Shown: positions 21,151 to 30,477 of the stretch, piece by piece
Position numbering within the stretch: position 1 is the first letter of the stretch
Layout of the letters: the number at the start of each line of letters is the position of its first letter
NCBI RefSeq assembly: GCF_001443605.1
Contig: NZ_CP013118.1
Location: 1,333,075 to 1,397,074, forward strand
Origin: Salinivirga cyanobacteriivorans
GTDB lineage: Bacteria > Bacteroidota > Bacteroidia > Bacteroidales > Salinivirgaceae
DNA: 64,000 nt
Direction of reading: 5' to 3'
Position numbers and translations under genes: made by a program
Notes under the pieces: model-generated
What the model was told of the DNA's origin: nothing
The model's database searches: none
Seen by the model: the letters and a program-made list of their open reading frames with translations, nothing else

Positions 21151-21223
21151 AGCGGGAGACGGGATTCAAACCCGCGGCCCTCAGCTTGGAAGGCTGATGC
21201 TCTATCAACTGAGCTACTCCCGC
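21151..21223 (-). tRNA. tRNA-Gly (anticodon TCC)
   Basis: A 73-nt cloverleaf; anticodon loop CTTCCAA gives TCC (Gly). The acceptor GCGGGAG/CTCCCGC is fully paired. It lies 9 bp upstream of tRNA-Thr(GGT). Confidence 0.95.
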
Positions 21224-21310
21224 TTGTGCGCCGCAGCTTCAGCGAAGGTGCGCAAACACCCTACCTAAGTAACGACATCCGACTTTGCAAAATGCTTCGC
21301 CGGGTAAAAG

Positions 21311-21393
21311 TGGGGAGAGAAGGATTCGAACCTCCGAAGGCGTACGCCAGCAGATTTACAGTCTGCCCCAGTTGACCGCTTTGGTATCTCCCC
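21311..21393 (-). tRNA. tRNA-Tyr (anticodon GTA)
   Basis: An 83-nt class II tRNA with a long variable arm. Anticodon stem GCAGA/TCTGC with loop CTGTAAA gives GTA (Tyr). Acceptor GGGGAGA/TCTCCCC is fully paired, with discriminator A. An 87-bp spacer separates it from tRNA-Gly. Confidence 0.95.
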
Positions 21394-21418
21394 GACATTA
21401 AAATACATTTGCAACCTG

Positions 21419-21492
21419 AGCCGATGGAGGGATTCGAACCCACGACCTGCTGATTACAAATCAGCTGCTCTGACCAACTGAGCTACATCGGC
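21419..21492 (-). tRNA. tRNA-Thr (anticodon TGT)
   Basis: A 74-nt cloverleaf; anticodon loop TTTGTAA gives TGT (Thr). The acceptor GCCGATG/CATCGGC is perfect. It is the first gene of the tRNA-tuf transcript. Confidence 0.95.
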
Positions 21493-21529
21493 GTTTTTTA
21501 AAGAACCTACCTTCTTGTTTTCAGGGTTG

Positions 21530-21561
21530 CAAATGTATAACCTTACTTTTTAGCGTCCAAA
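21530..21561 (-). promoter_or_regulatory. Bacteroidota-type promoter of the tRNA-tuf-rpl-rpo transcript
   Basis: On the minus strand: TTTG (21558-21561), a 20-bp spacer, then TACATTTG (21530-21537), matching the phylum consensus TTTG-N19/20-TAnnTTTG. It lies 38 bp upstream of tRNA-Thr(TGT). Confidence 0.75.
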
Positions 21562-21580
21562 TAAATAATGAACTTTTTTT

Positions 21581-21880
21581 CTAAATTCCACGAACTTTTT
21601 CTTTGTGCTTTTTAATTTGCCTTCTGAGCGCCTCTACAGATTGGTCGGTTGCTTCTTCAAATGTTTTACATTGCTTCTTGGCAAATAGTTCGTTTCCCGG
21701 AATGCTTATTTTCATTTCAACAAGTTTATTCTCGGTATTCTGATTTTTACTAAGACGAAGGAAAACCTCAACTTCTATGATATTATCAAATACTTGCTCT
21801 AGTTTTGAAATTTTAGACTCAATAAATTGAATCAGTTTTTGATCTGCATCGAATTTGATTGAATGAATTTTAACGTCCAT
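21581..21880 (-). CDS. hpf: Ribosome hibernation-promoting factor (short HPF/RaiA family)
   Basis: This 99-aa protein has the S30AE/HPF fold: the MDVKIHSIKFDADQKLIQFI strand-helix start, KISKLEQVFDNIIEVEVFLR, a second helix TFEEATDQSVEALRRQIKKH, and a basic tail KEKVRGI. It blocks the decoding centre of idle ribosomes. The gene lies 22 bp after xerC in the rpsU-xerC-hpf group. Unlike every other gene I checked here it has a full Shine-Dalgarno sequence (AAGGAGGT, 21885-21892) at ideal spacing. Confidence 0.9.
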   Translation of the reverse strand: MDVKIHSIKFDADQKLIQFIESKISKLEQVFDNIIEVEVFLRLSKNQNTENKLVEMKISIPGNELFAKKQCKTFEEATDQSVEALRRQIKKHKEKVRGI

Positions 21881-21884
21881 AATA

Positions 21885-21892
21885 ACCTCCTT
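21885..21892 (-). promoter_or_regulatory. Perfect Shine-Dalgarno sequence of hpf
   Basis: AAGGAGGT on the minus strand, with 5 nt between GGAGG and the ATG at 21880. The preceding bases extend complementarity to the usual 16S tail (AAAGGAGGT). This is exceptional for Bacteroidota, where the anti-Shine-Dalgarno is normally sequestered on the ribosome by a pocket that includes bS21. Confidence 0.85.
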
Positions 21893-21902
21893 TTTAAATA
21901 TG

Positions 21903-22775
21903 TTATGCCCGTGGATGGGCTTGGTTGTATGTGTTTTTTAATTTCTGAAAACTATTATGAGTATATACTTCTGTAGCGGCCAGATTCGCATGCCCCAATA
22001 ACTCCTTTATGGCATTAAGCTCGGCACCTGAATTAAGCATCTGGGTGGCAAAAGTATGTCGTAATATATGTGGACTGCGCTTTTGAAGTGTGGCAATCTG
22101 ACTTATATATTTATTTACTATACGATAAACTAATTTAGGATATAAGGGTTTTCCTTTTTCAGTAATAAATAAATTGTGCCCCTCCGGGGAATAATCCTTA
22201 CGAATGGTAGTGTAGTCTTTTAATTGATTAAGTAGCCATGCTGGAAGCGGCACTGACCGCATTTTATTGCGTTTCCCTGTTACAGTTATCACTTCACGGC
22301 TGTAATCAATATCCTGTGGTTTGAGATCTATTAATTCCTGCCTGCGCATCCCGGTAAGATAAAACAGGTGTAATATATTTTTGTCTCTCAACCCCTTGAA
22401 GTCATTTTCAAAAAATGTATCATTAAAAAGGGTGTCAATCTCATGTTCTTTTATAAACTGGGGTATTTTCTTTTGTTTTTTGGGTAAGATTGCCTCTGCA
22501 GCCGGATTATCGTTAATTGCTCCTTCCCGTTGCATAAATCCATAAAAGGCTTTAAGACTTGAAAGTTTTCGGTGAACGGTAACGGAATTTAGTTTTTCGT
22601 TCAATAAAAAAATAATCCACCGACGGACATCTTTAGAAGTTACCGACAATAGATTATTAATTTTTTGATTTTTACAGAACTGTTCAAACTGAATTAAATC
22701 AGTTTTATAAGCAGCCACTGTATGTTTGGAGAGGTGTTTTTCGAACACCAAATGATCAAAAAATGCTTTTGGCAT
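21903..22775 (-). CDS. xerC: Tyrosine recombinase XerC-like
   Basis: This 290-aa site-specific recombinase should resolve chromosome dimers at dif with a partner. An N-terminal SAM-like DNA-binding domain covers residues 1-85. The catalytic set is complete: Arg in TGMRRQEL, Lys in VTGKRNK, HILRHTFAT (His and Arg), His in LLGHANL, and the nucleophile Tyr in TEVYTHNS. There is no mobile-element context, and its place between rpsU and hpf is a conserved Bacteroidota neighbourhood, so it is a housekeeping enzyme. XerC versus XerD cannot be decided here. Confidence 0.9.
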   Translation of the reverse strand: MPKAFFDHLVFEKHLSKHTVAAYKTDLIQFEQFCKNQKINNLLSVTSKDVRRWIIFLLNEKLNSVTVHRKLSSLKAFYGFMQREGAINDNPAAEAILPKKQKKIPQFIKEHEIDTLFNDTFFENDFKGLRDKNILHLFYLTGMRRQELIDLKPQDIDYSREVITVTGKRNKMRSVPLPAWLLNQLKDYTTIRKDYSPEGHNLFITEKGKPLYPKLVYRIVNKYISQIATLQKRSPHILRHTFATQMLNSGAELNAIKELLGHANLAATEVYTHNSFQKLKNTYNQAHPRA

Positions 22776-22820
22776 ATAGGCGGACGGTTTACGTCAAATG
22801 TATAAAATTTAACGTAAAAA

Positions 22821-23018
22821 CTACCCGTTTTGTTCCTCGTTTTGCATTTTTTGTTTATAAATAGCTTTAATTTTTTGCTCGCGTCTTTTAGCTGATGGTT
22901 TATCGTATTGCTGACGCTGACGTAGTTCTTTAACCACACCAGTTTTTTCAAATTTACGCTTAAACTTTTTCAAAGCGCGATCAATATTCTCCCCTTCTTT
23001 TACCGGAATAATAATCAT
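22821..23018 (-). CDS. rpsU: 30S ribosomal protein S21 (bS21)
   Basis: This 65-aa basic protein starts MIIIPVKEGENIDRALKKFK and has the family's RKFEKTGVVKELRQRQQYDK and SAKRREQKIKA helices. In Bacteroidota bS21 helps sequester the 16S anti-Shine-Dalgarno. It is the first gene of the rpsU-xerC-hpf group, driven by the promoter at 23054-23084. It has no Shine-Dalgarno itself. Confidence 0.96.
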   Translation of the reverse strand: MIIIPVKEGENIDRALKKFKRKFEKTGVVKELRQRQQYDKPSAKRREQKIKAIYKQKMQNEEQNG

Positions 23019-23053
23019 AATATTATCTATTTAATTTTTTCGTTTTAGGGCTG

Positions 23054-23084
23054 CAAATATATGAACTATTTCAATGAACACAAA
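23054..23084 (-). promoter_or_regulatory. Bacteroidota-type promoter of rpsU-xerC-hpf
   Basis: On the minus strand: TTTG (23081-23084), a 19-bp spacer, TATATTTG (23054-23061). This is a consensus match to TTTG-N19-TAnnTTTG, 35 bp upstream of the rpsU ATG. Confidence 0.8.
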
Positions 23085-23147
23085 AAATTACATGTTTTTT
23101 TCAAAATAATTAACACTCTTATTTGAGCAAAAACAAGAACCATAAAG

Positions 23148-23177
23148 TTGGTGATTATTAAATTATTATTAATTTTG
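23148..23177 (+). promoter_or_regulatory. Bacteroidota-type promoter of the EF-G2-like gene
   Basis: TTG (23148-23150), 19-bp spacer, TAATTTTG (23170-23177). It lies 38 bp upstream of the ATG at 23216 and is divergent from the rpsU promoter. Confidence 0.75.
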
Positions 23178-23215
23178 ACGTCCGCAATCCTAACAAACCT
23201 ATAAACAAGCATATT

Positions 23216-25375
23216 ATGAAAGTATATCAACCAGAAGAGCTCAAGAACATTGCCCTGATCGGTAGTGCTGGCTCAGGGAAAACCACCCTCGCAGAGGCCA
23301 TGCTTTACGAGGGTGGCGTAGTGAAGAGAAAAGGTGATATTGACAGTAAAAACACTGTTTCAGATTATCACGATATTGAACACCAACAAGGTCGTAGTAT
23401 TTTCTCTACTGTTTTGTACACTGAATACCAGAATAAAAAGCTAAATTTGATTGACACCCCGGGACTTGACGATTTTGTCGGTGGTGTGATTTCGTCACTC
23501 GCTGTTAGTGACACTGCATTATTTCTTTTAAGTGCTCATCAGGGTGTAGAAGTTGGTACTGAAATTATGAGTCGTTACACGCAAAAATTTGGTACACCTA
23601 TGGTTTTTGCAGTAAACCAACTTGACCACGAAAAAGCCAATTACGACAAAACTGTAGAAGATTTAAAGAATAAATTTGGAAATAAAGCTGTTCAAATTCA
23701 GTACCCTATAAACCCCGGACTTGATTTCAATGCCGTGATTGATGTGCTGAAAATGAAAATGTACAAATGGGGTCCTGAAGGTGGAGAGCCTTCAATTGAA
23801 GATATCCCAGACAGTGAAAAAGATAAAGCAGAAGAATTACATAATGCTCTGGTTGAATCAGCAGCAGAGAATGACGAGGAGTTAATGGAACTTTTCTTTG
23901 AAGAAGGCTCCCTCAATGAAGATCAGATGCGTACAGGAATTAAGAAAGGTTTGATAAACAAGGATCTTTTCCCTATCTTCTGTGTATCGGCTAAGAAAGA
24001 CATGGGCGTGCGCCGTATGATGGAATTCCTGAATAATGTAGCTCCACAAACATCTGAAATGCCAACTCCAAAAGATTCAGAAGGTAATGAAATTGCAATC
24101 GATCCAAATGGACCGGCTTCAATTTTTGTTTTTAAAACATCAGTTGAGGAACATCTTGGAGAGGTGGCTTATTTCAAGGTAATGAGCGGAAAAATTGAGG
24201 AAGGAATGGACCTTATCAATACCCGCAGTGATAACAAAGAACGTTTATCACAACTTTATTGTGTAGCTGGAAACAACCGTACAAAGGTTGATTCAATGGT
24301 AGCCGGAGACATTGGCGCCACAGTTAAACTAAAAGACACTAAAACTAACGATACACTCAATTCTAAAGGTTCGGACTGGAAATTCCCATCAATTGATTTT
24401 CCCGAGCCAAAATATCGCACAGCTATTGAACCTAAGAATAAGGGTGAAGAAGAGAAAATGGGTGAGATCCTGAACAGAATGGCAGGAGAAGACCCAACTT
24501 ATGTAATTGAGCACTCTAAAGAACTGAAACAGGTAATTGTTCACGGCCAGGGAGAATTTCATTTAAACACACTCAAGAAACAAATTGAGAGTATTGACAA
24601 ACTGGAGATTGATTTTATAAATCCTAAAATCCCTTACCGCGAAACGATCACAAAATATGCGCAAGCAGATTATCGACACAAAAAACAATCTGGCGGGGCA
24701 GGACAATTTGGTGAAGTTTACATTATTATTGAGCCTTTTAAAGAAGGCATGGGTGACCCCAAAAGCTATAAAGTCAACGGCAAAGACATTACCGTAACGA
24801 ACCGTGGTACAGATGAACATGAATTACCATGGGGTGGAAAACTGGTTTTTGTAAACAGTATTGTAGGTGGAGCTATTGATGCTAAATTCTTACCTGCCAT
24901 TTTGAAAGGTATTATGGAAAAAATGGAGGAAGGGCCGCTTACTGGGTCTTATGCACGCGACATTAGAGTAATTGTATATGATGGTAAAATGCACCCGGTT
25001 GATTCAAACGAGATCTCATTTAAGATTGCCGGTATGCAAGCCTTCCGTACAGCCTTTAAACAAGCTGCACCAAAAATTCTTGAGCCTATTTACAAAGTAG
25101 AGGTAATGGTACCTTCTGATTTTATGGGTGATGTAATGAGTGACCTGCAGGGTCGTCGTGCCATGATTGAAGGCATGAACAGCGAGGGTGGATATGAGAA
25201 AATCACGGCTAAAGTACCTTTAGCGGAGATGAACAAATATTCTACATCGTTGAGTTCATTAACTTCAGGGCAGGCTATGTACACAATGAAGTTTGACGAG
25301 TATATGGCAGTTCCTGGAGACATTCAGGATAAACTACTAAAAGAATACGAAGCTGCCCAGGCAGAAGAGGAATAA
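23216..25375 (+). CDS. EF-G paralogue (EF-G2-like) with altered GTPase motifs
   Basis: This 719-aa protein has the full five-domain EF-G layout. The P-loop is GSAGSGKTT (near residue 16). The G3 motif reads DTPGLDDF where EF-G has DTPGHVDF, so the GTPase-activating His is Leu, and G4 is NQLD instead of NKxD. Domain IV (SGGAGQFGEVYIIIEPF, near 500) and the C-terminal RRAMIEGM segment are EF-G-like. This fits the Bacteroides EF-G2 group, reported to promote translocation without GTP hydrolysis under starvation. It has its own promoter and terminator and is not in a str operon. It is a paralogue, not the housekeeping fusA. Confidence 0.88.
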   Translation: MKVYQPEELKNIALIGSAGSGKTTLAEAMLYEGGVVKRKGDIDSKNTVSDYHDIEHQQGRSIFSTVLYTEYQNKKLNLIDTPGLDDFVGGVISSLAVSDTALFLLSAHQGVEVGTEIMSRYTQKFGTPMVFAVNQLDHEKANYDKTVEDLKNKFGNKAVQIQYPINPGLDFNAVIDVLKMKMYKWGPEGGEPSIEDIPDSEKDKAEELHNALVESAAENDEELMELFFEEGSLNEDQMRTGIKKGLINKDLFPIFCVSAKKDMGVRRMMEFLNNVAPQTSEMPTPKDSEGNEIAIDPNGPASIFVFKTSVEEHLGEVAYFKVMSGKIEEGMDLINTRSDNKERLSQLYCVAGNNRTKVDSMVAGDIGATVKLKDTKTNDTLNSKGSDWKFPSIDFPEPKYRTAIEPKNKGEEEKMGEILNRMAGEDPTYVIEHSKELKQVIVHGQGEFHLNTLKKQIESIDKLEIDFINPKIPYRETITKYAQADYRHKKQSGGAGQFGEVYIIIEPFKEGMGDPKSYKVNGKDITVTNRGTDEHELPWGGKLVFVNSIVGGAIDAKFLPAILKGIMEKMEEGPLTGSYARDIRVIVYDGKMHPVDSNEISFKIAGMQAFRTAFKQAAPKILEPIYKVEVMVPSDFMGDVMSDLQGRRAMIEGMNSEGGYEKITAKVPLAEMNKYSTSLSSLTSGQAMYTMKFDEYMAVPGDIQDKLLKEYEAAQAEEE

Positions 25376-25396
25376 AACATAACTCAAACTGAAATG

Positions 25397-25432
25397 AAAA
25401 AAGAGGATGTCTTACCGATATCCTCTTTTTTT
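25397..25432. terminator. Bidirectional terminator between the EF-G2-like gene and the T9SS protein gene
   Basis: A-rich 5' arm plus GAGGAT (25403-25408) pairs with ATCCTC (25420-25425) plus a T-run. Poly-U follows the stem in both directions, so it can end both convergent transcripts. Confidence 0.85.
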
Positions 25433-25456
25433 GTAGGTTAATTATGTAGATTTCTT

Positions 25457-26878
25457 TTAATTTCCGGCGGTCTTGGAACTAAAAACATGAAAGAAACCTT
25501 TCTTTTCAAAGGTTCTTCCATCATAACCTTTAGCCTTAATTACATAATAGTAAACGCCTGCACCAACATAACTTCCGTTATACTTACCATCCCATGCATC
25601 CTGCTCAGTCCATTCCGATCCGCTAAAATGATATACACGTAAACCATAGCGGTTGTATATAAACACTTCAAAATTTTGAATGGAAGTAGATGTCATATCT
25701 GTTGGTGCATCAAGCTCTTCATAGTCCCAGCTTTCAATGTTTTTAAAGTAAAAAATATCGTTTTTCCCATCGTTATTGGGTGTAATTACATTGGGTAATT
25801 CTCCGATAAAGGAGTTATAAATGGTAATGTAGAGTCTTTTACGGATAGAATCGACACATGTGCGTTCCTCGTTATTTTGGATAAAAACACGGCCTTCGGC
25901 CTTCAGCTTTACATCGTAATAACCGGGATATTTGTAATTTATGGAGTCAAGGGGTTCATAAAAAGTTGAGGTTCGGAGAATACGATCTGCACCATCCTCC
26001 ACCCTGTTTGAATCATTATAAAATGTCCATTCATAAAGTTCGGCATTGATAGAATTGTTCACGAACCCTAATTTAACTGGAGCCTCAAACTGAAGTGTAT
26101 CGGGGCTAAAACCTTCAATATCCCGTGAAGCATCAAAGTCAGCATCCACAGCGATAGCTTCATACACAACAGAATCAGCTTTGGTATGTCCTAAACTATC
26201 GGTAACTGTTACTTTAAAAAGATAGTTTTCGTAATCTATTGGCGGAGTTGAGAAGTATGGATTAGGTTCCACTGTCCCAAAATCAAGCGAGTCGAGAAGT
26301 GTCCATTGCTGAGTTTGCTCATCTAAATAGTAATCTTCCCACTCCCAATTAAGTCCGTTGGCAATAGCATAATTATTTTCCAGAGAATCGGGATGAAAGT
26401 ATAGATAAGATATACCTCCGTTAATGCCCTGTATAAAAAGTTCATCGCATGACTCTTCGTAATAAGGCTCTACAATTAAATTATTGAAATAAGCCCATCG
26501 GGTAATGGTCGTATCTTTTGTAGTGCCTGTAAACTTCACCTGATAGCCGGGATAACCCGCCTGTTCTGTAGTTTTCAGCGTCAATTCAGTGGTATCTGAA
26601 GCTTCAATTATAAGCTCTTTTTCAATGGCTGTTTCGTCTGCATTTCGTCTGATTTTATACCACTGTATAAGTCCTGATCCGGCATAAGGATAATTTGCAG
26701 TCATTTCAAGCGTGTCGCTAAATCCTGTTGGACTGGGTCCAAACACAACATAAATACTATCAGAACCTTCAGTGCGCTCATATTCGACTGGCAAAATGGT
26801 ATCGGCATTACTTACAATTTGCGCAGAAACATTTAATGATACCACAAGGGCAAAAAATATTATTAAAAACCTATGCAT
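25457..26878 (-). CDS. Secreted protein with T9SS type B (gliding-motility-like) C-terminal sorting domain
   Basis: This 473-aa protein has an N-terminal signal peptide (residues 1-19, cut after VSA), a beta-rich middle with PKD-like segments (for example ending YPGYYDVKLKAEGRVFI near 315-330), and a C-terminal type B sorting domain from about residue 365. The latter shows LPNVITPNNDGKNDIFYFKN, FEVFIYNRYGLRVYH, WDGKYNGSYVGAGVYYYVI. Such proteins leave through the type IX system and are tethered to or released from the surface. It proves T9SS capacity in this organism. No enzymatic motif is seen; it is probably an adhesin or structural protein. Confidence 0.88.
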   Translation of the reverse strand: MHRFLIIFFALVVSLNVSAQIVSNADTILPVEYERTEGSDSIYVVFGPSPTGFSDTLEMTANYPYAGSGLIQWYKIRRNADETAIEKELIIEASDTTELTLKTTEQAGYPGYQVKFTGTTKDTTITRWAYFNNLIVEPYYEESCDELFIQGINGGISYLYFHPDSLENNYAIANGLNWEWEDYYLDEQTQQWTLLDSLDFGTVEPNPYFSTPPIDYENYLFKVTVTDSLGHTKADSVVYEAIAVDADFDASRDIEGFSPDTLQFEAPVKLGFVNNSINAELYEWTFYNDSNRVEDGADRILRTSTFYEPLDSINYKYPGYYDVKLKAEGRVFIQNNEERTCVDSIRKRLYITIYNSFIGELPNVITPNNDGKNDIFYFKNIESWDYEELDAPTDMTSTSIQNFEVFIYNRYGLRVYHFSGSEWTEQDAWDGKYNGSYVGAGVYYYVIKAKGYDGRTFEKKGFFHVFSSKTAGN

Positions 26879-26934
26879 TATGGGTGTTTTTCCAAATCAA
26901 TAATGTTAACGAATAAATACCCCAAAAAGTACCT

Positions 26935-26965
26935 AAAAAGCCGGTGAACTTTCAAAGTTCACCGG
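26935..26965 (-). terminator. Intrinsic terminator of the TonB receptor-pyrG-yidC operon
   Basis: CCGGTGAACTT (26941-26951) pairs with AAGTTCACCGG (26955-26965), an 11-bp stem with a very tight loop. Read leftward it is followed by C and five U. It sits just after the yidC stop. Confidence 0.85.
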
Positions 26966-26971
26966 ATATAT

Positions 26972-28837
26972 TCATCGTTTTTTTTGTTGCTGCTGCTTAG
27001 CCATTTGTTCCATTCGTTGTTGAAACTTGGACTTTTTAACTGGCTTTTTCTTATTTATGTTGATTTGGGCCCGAATAGCCTTATCATCAATCATTTGCCT
27101 AAAGGCCCAGGTTTGAAGAATGGTAATCAGCAACGATACAAAGTAGTAATAACTTAACGCAGATGCATAGTTATTGAAGAAAAACAGCATGAATAATGGC
27201 ATAATATACATCATTGTTTTCATGCCGGGCATTCCTGTACTTTGTGGGTTATTTTTATTATTCATGTTGATGTAGATAAAGTTCACGATGGTCATCAACA
27301 ACACGAACAAACTCACATGGTCGCCATACCATGGAATTTCAAATGGCAATTGCACAATGGAATCATATGAACTCAGGTCATCTGCCCACAAGAAGCTTTG
27401 CTGACGGAGCTCTATTGATGCCGGGAAGAAACGGAATAGCGCAATTAAAAACGGTAATTGCAATAGCATCGGCAAGCAACCTCCCATAGGACTGGCACCT
27501 GCTTTCTTGTAGAGGCTCATGGTTGCTTGCTGCTTTTTCATGGCATCCTCTTTCTTGGGAAATTTCTTATTGATTTCATCAATTTCCGGCTTCAGTACGC
27601 GCATTTTTGCTGTTGACCTGTATGAACGGTAAGTTAGCGGGAACAAACCGGTTTTAATGATCAGTGTAAGAATCAGAATTATGATACCATAGTTAGAAAT
27701 ATATTTCCCTAGCCATTCAAAGAGGTTGATTACAATGAGTTTATTCACCCATCCGAAAATACCCCAACCCAGTGGAAGTAGTTCTTCAAACTCTTTTTCG
27801 TGCGATTTAAGGCGTTCATATTTATTGGGTCCGAAATAGAAATCAAAACTATAATCGCTTTCGCGCTGAGCCATATAAGGCATATAAGCTTCGCAAGAAA
27901 CATATTTCACAAATTGCTGGTCGGCGGTCATTTGCGTTTCAATAAACAGATCGGTAAATGGCCTTTCAGGAATTAAAATTGAGCTGAAAAATTGCTGTTT
28001 AAAGGCGACCCATTCAATTTGTTCATTAAGCTTTTCTTCATCATCACCAGTCTCTGATAGGTAGTCTACATCCCCTCCTTTGTAGCGGTAATAAACAGAT
28101 GAGTTACGCTCTTCCCATTCATAACCTTTTTCGACACTTGGCATGTAGATGGCCCAATCGAAGGAGAGGTAATCGTTTTTAATTATATCGCCCAAATTAT
28201 GCAAATCCACATCGAATTCCACCATATAATCGTCATGATGCAGGGTATATTTGTAGTCTACATAACGATCTTCGCCGGCACTAAGCCTCATAACCAATTG
28301 TTGGCCGCTGTCGGTTCGGGTTTGCTTGTAAGCTTCAAAGTATAGTTGTTGCGTTATAATGGGTACCTGTGCATCATTTGTAACCCAATTAAACCCAAAT
28401 TTTGTTGAGTCGCCACTGAACAATTTTAATGGCAACGAATCATAGGTTTGAAATTCTTTAAGTCTGACATAATAGGGCCGACCTCCAAGAGAATGAATTT
28501 CAATCTCAACTTTTTCGTTCTCGAGTGTAAAAGTTTTATTCTCACCTTTTGCTGAGACACCGAAAACACCATATTTTTTCATTAATTTGGTATCGGCAGA
28601 ATCCTGGTTAAGTGTTGAATTCTGTTCAGGAGTGAATGTTGGCTCGGCTTTTTTCTCTGTGCTTCTTTCGATATCCTGCTCTTTTTGCTGCATCTCTTTC
28701 TGCTGCTCAACCTGTGCCAGAGAATCGCGTCTTCTGCGTTCAGCCTGAATTTCCTCTTCGCTGGGGCTGGCAAAATAGCTCCATGCGATCAAAACCGCCC
28801 CAATAAGTAGTATTCCAATAATCGAATTTCTGTCCAT
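26972..28837 (-). CDS. yidC: Membrane protein insertase YidC
   Basis: This 621-aa insertase has an N-terminal membrane anchor SIIGILLIGAVLIAWSYF (residues 5-22), a large periplasmic beta domain to about residue 360, then the conserved membrane core with YGIIILILTLIIKTGLFPLT and the Lys/Arg-rich cytoplasmic loop containing KFPKKEDAMKKQQATMSLYK and MGGCLPMLLQLPFLIALF. The C-terminal tail is very basic. It inserts proteins into the inner membrane with or without SecYEG. Directly downstream of pyrG (14 bp), a conserved Bacteroidota pair. Confidence 0.96.
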   Translation of the reverse strand: MDRNSIIGILLIGAVLIAWSYFASPSEEEIQAERRRRDSLAQVEQQKEMQQKEQDIERSTEKKAEPTFTPEQNSTLNQDSADTKLMKKYGVFGVSAKGENKTFTLENEKVEIEIHSLGGRPYYVRLKEFQTYDSLPLKLFSGDSTKFGFNWVTNDAQVPIITQQLYFEAYKQTRTDSGQQLVMRLSAGEDRYVDYKYTLHHDDYMVEFDVDLHNLGDIIKNDYLSFDWAIYMPSVEKGYEWEERNSSVYYRYKGGDVDYLSETGDDEEKLNEQIEWVAFKQQFFSSILIPERPFTDLFIETQMTADQQFVKYVSCEAYMPYMAQRESDYSFDFYFGPNKYERLKSHEKEFEELLPLGWGIFGWVNKLIVINLFEWLGKYISNYGIIILILTLIIKTGLFPLTYRSYRSTAKMRVLKPEIDEINKKFPKKEDAMKKQQATMSLYKKAGASPMGGCLPMLLQLPFLIALFRFFPASIELRQQSFLWADDLSSYDSIVQLPFEIPWYGDHVSLFVLLMTIVNFIYINMNNKNNPQSTGMPGMKTMMYIMPLFMLFFFNNYASALSYYYFVSLLITILQTWAFRQMIDDKAIRAQININKKKPVKKSKFQQRMEQMAKQQQQKKR

Positions 28838-28851
28838 TTCTTATTTATGAT

Positions 28852-30477
<1,626 letters not shown>

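Noticed and set aside
21903-22775. XerC-like recombinase as a sign of an integrated element
   Set aside because: It lies in the conserved rpsU-xerC-hpf neighbourhood with no cargo or attachment repeats, so it is the housekeeping recombinase.
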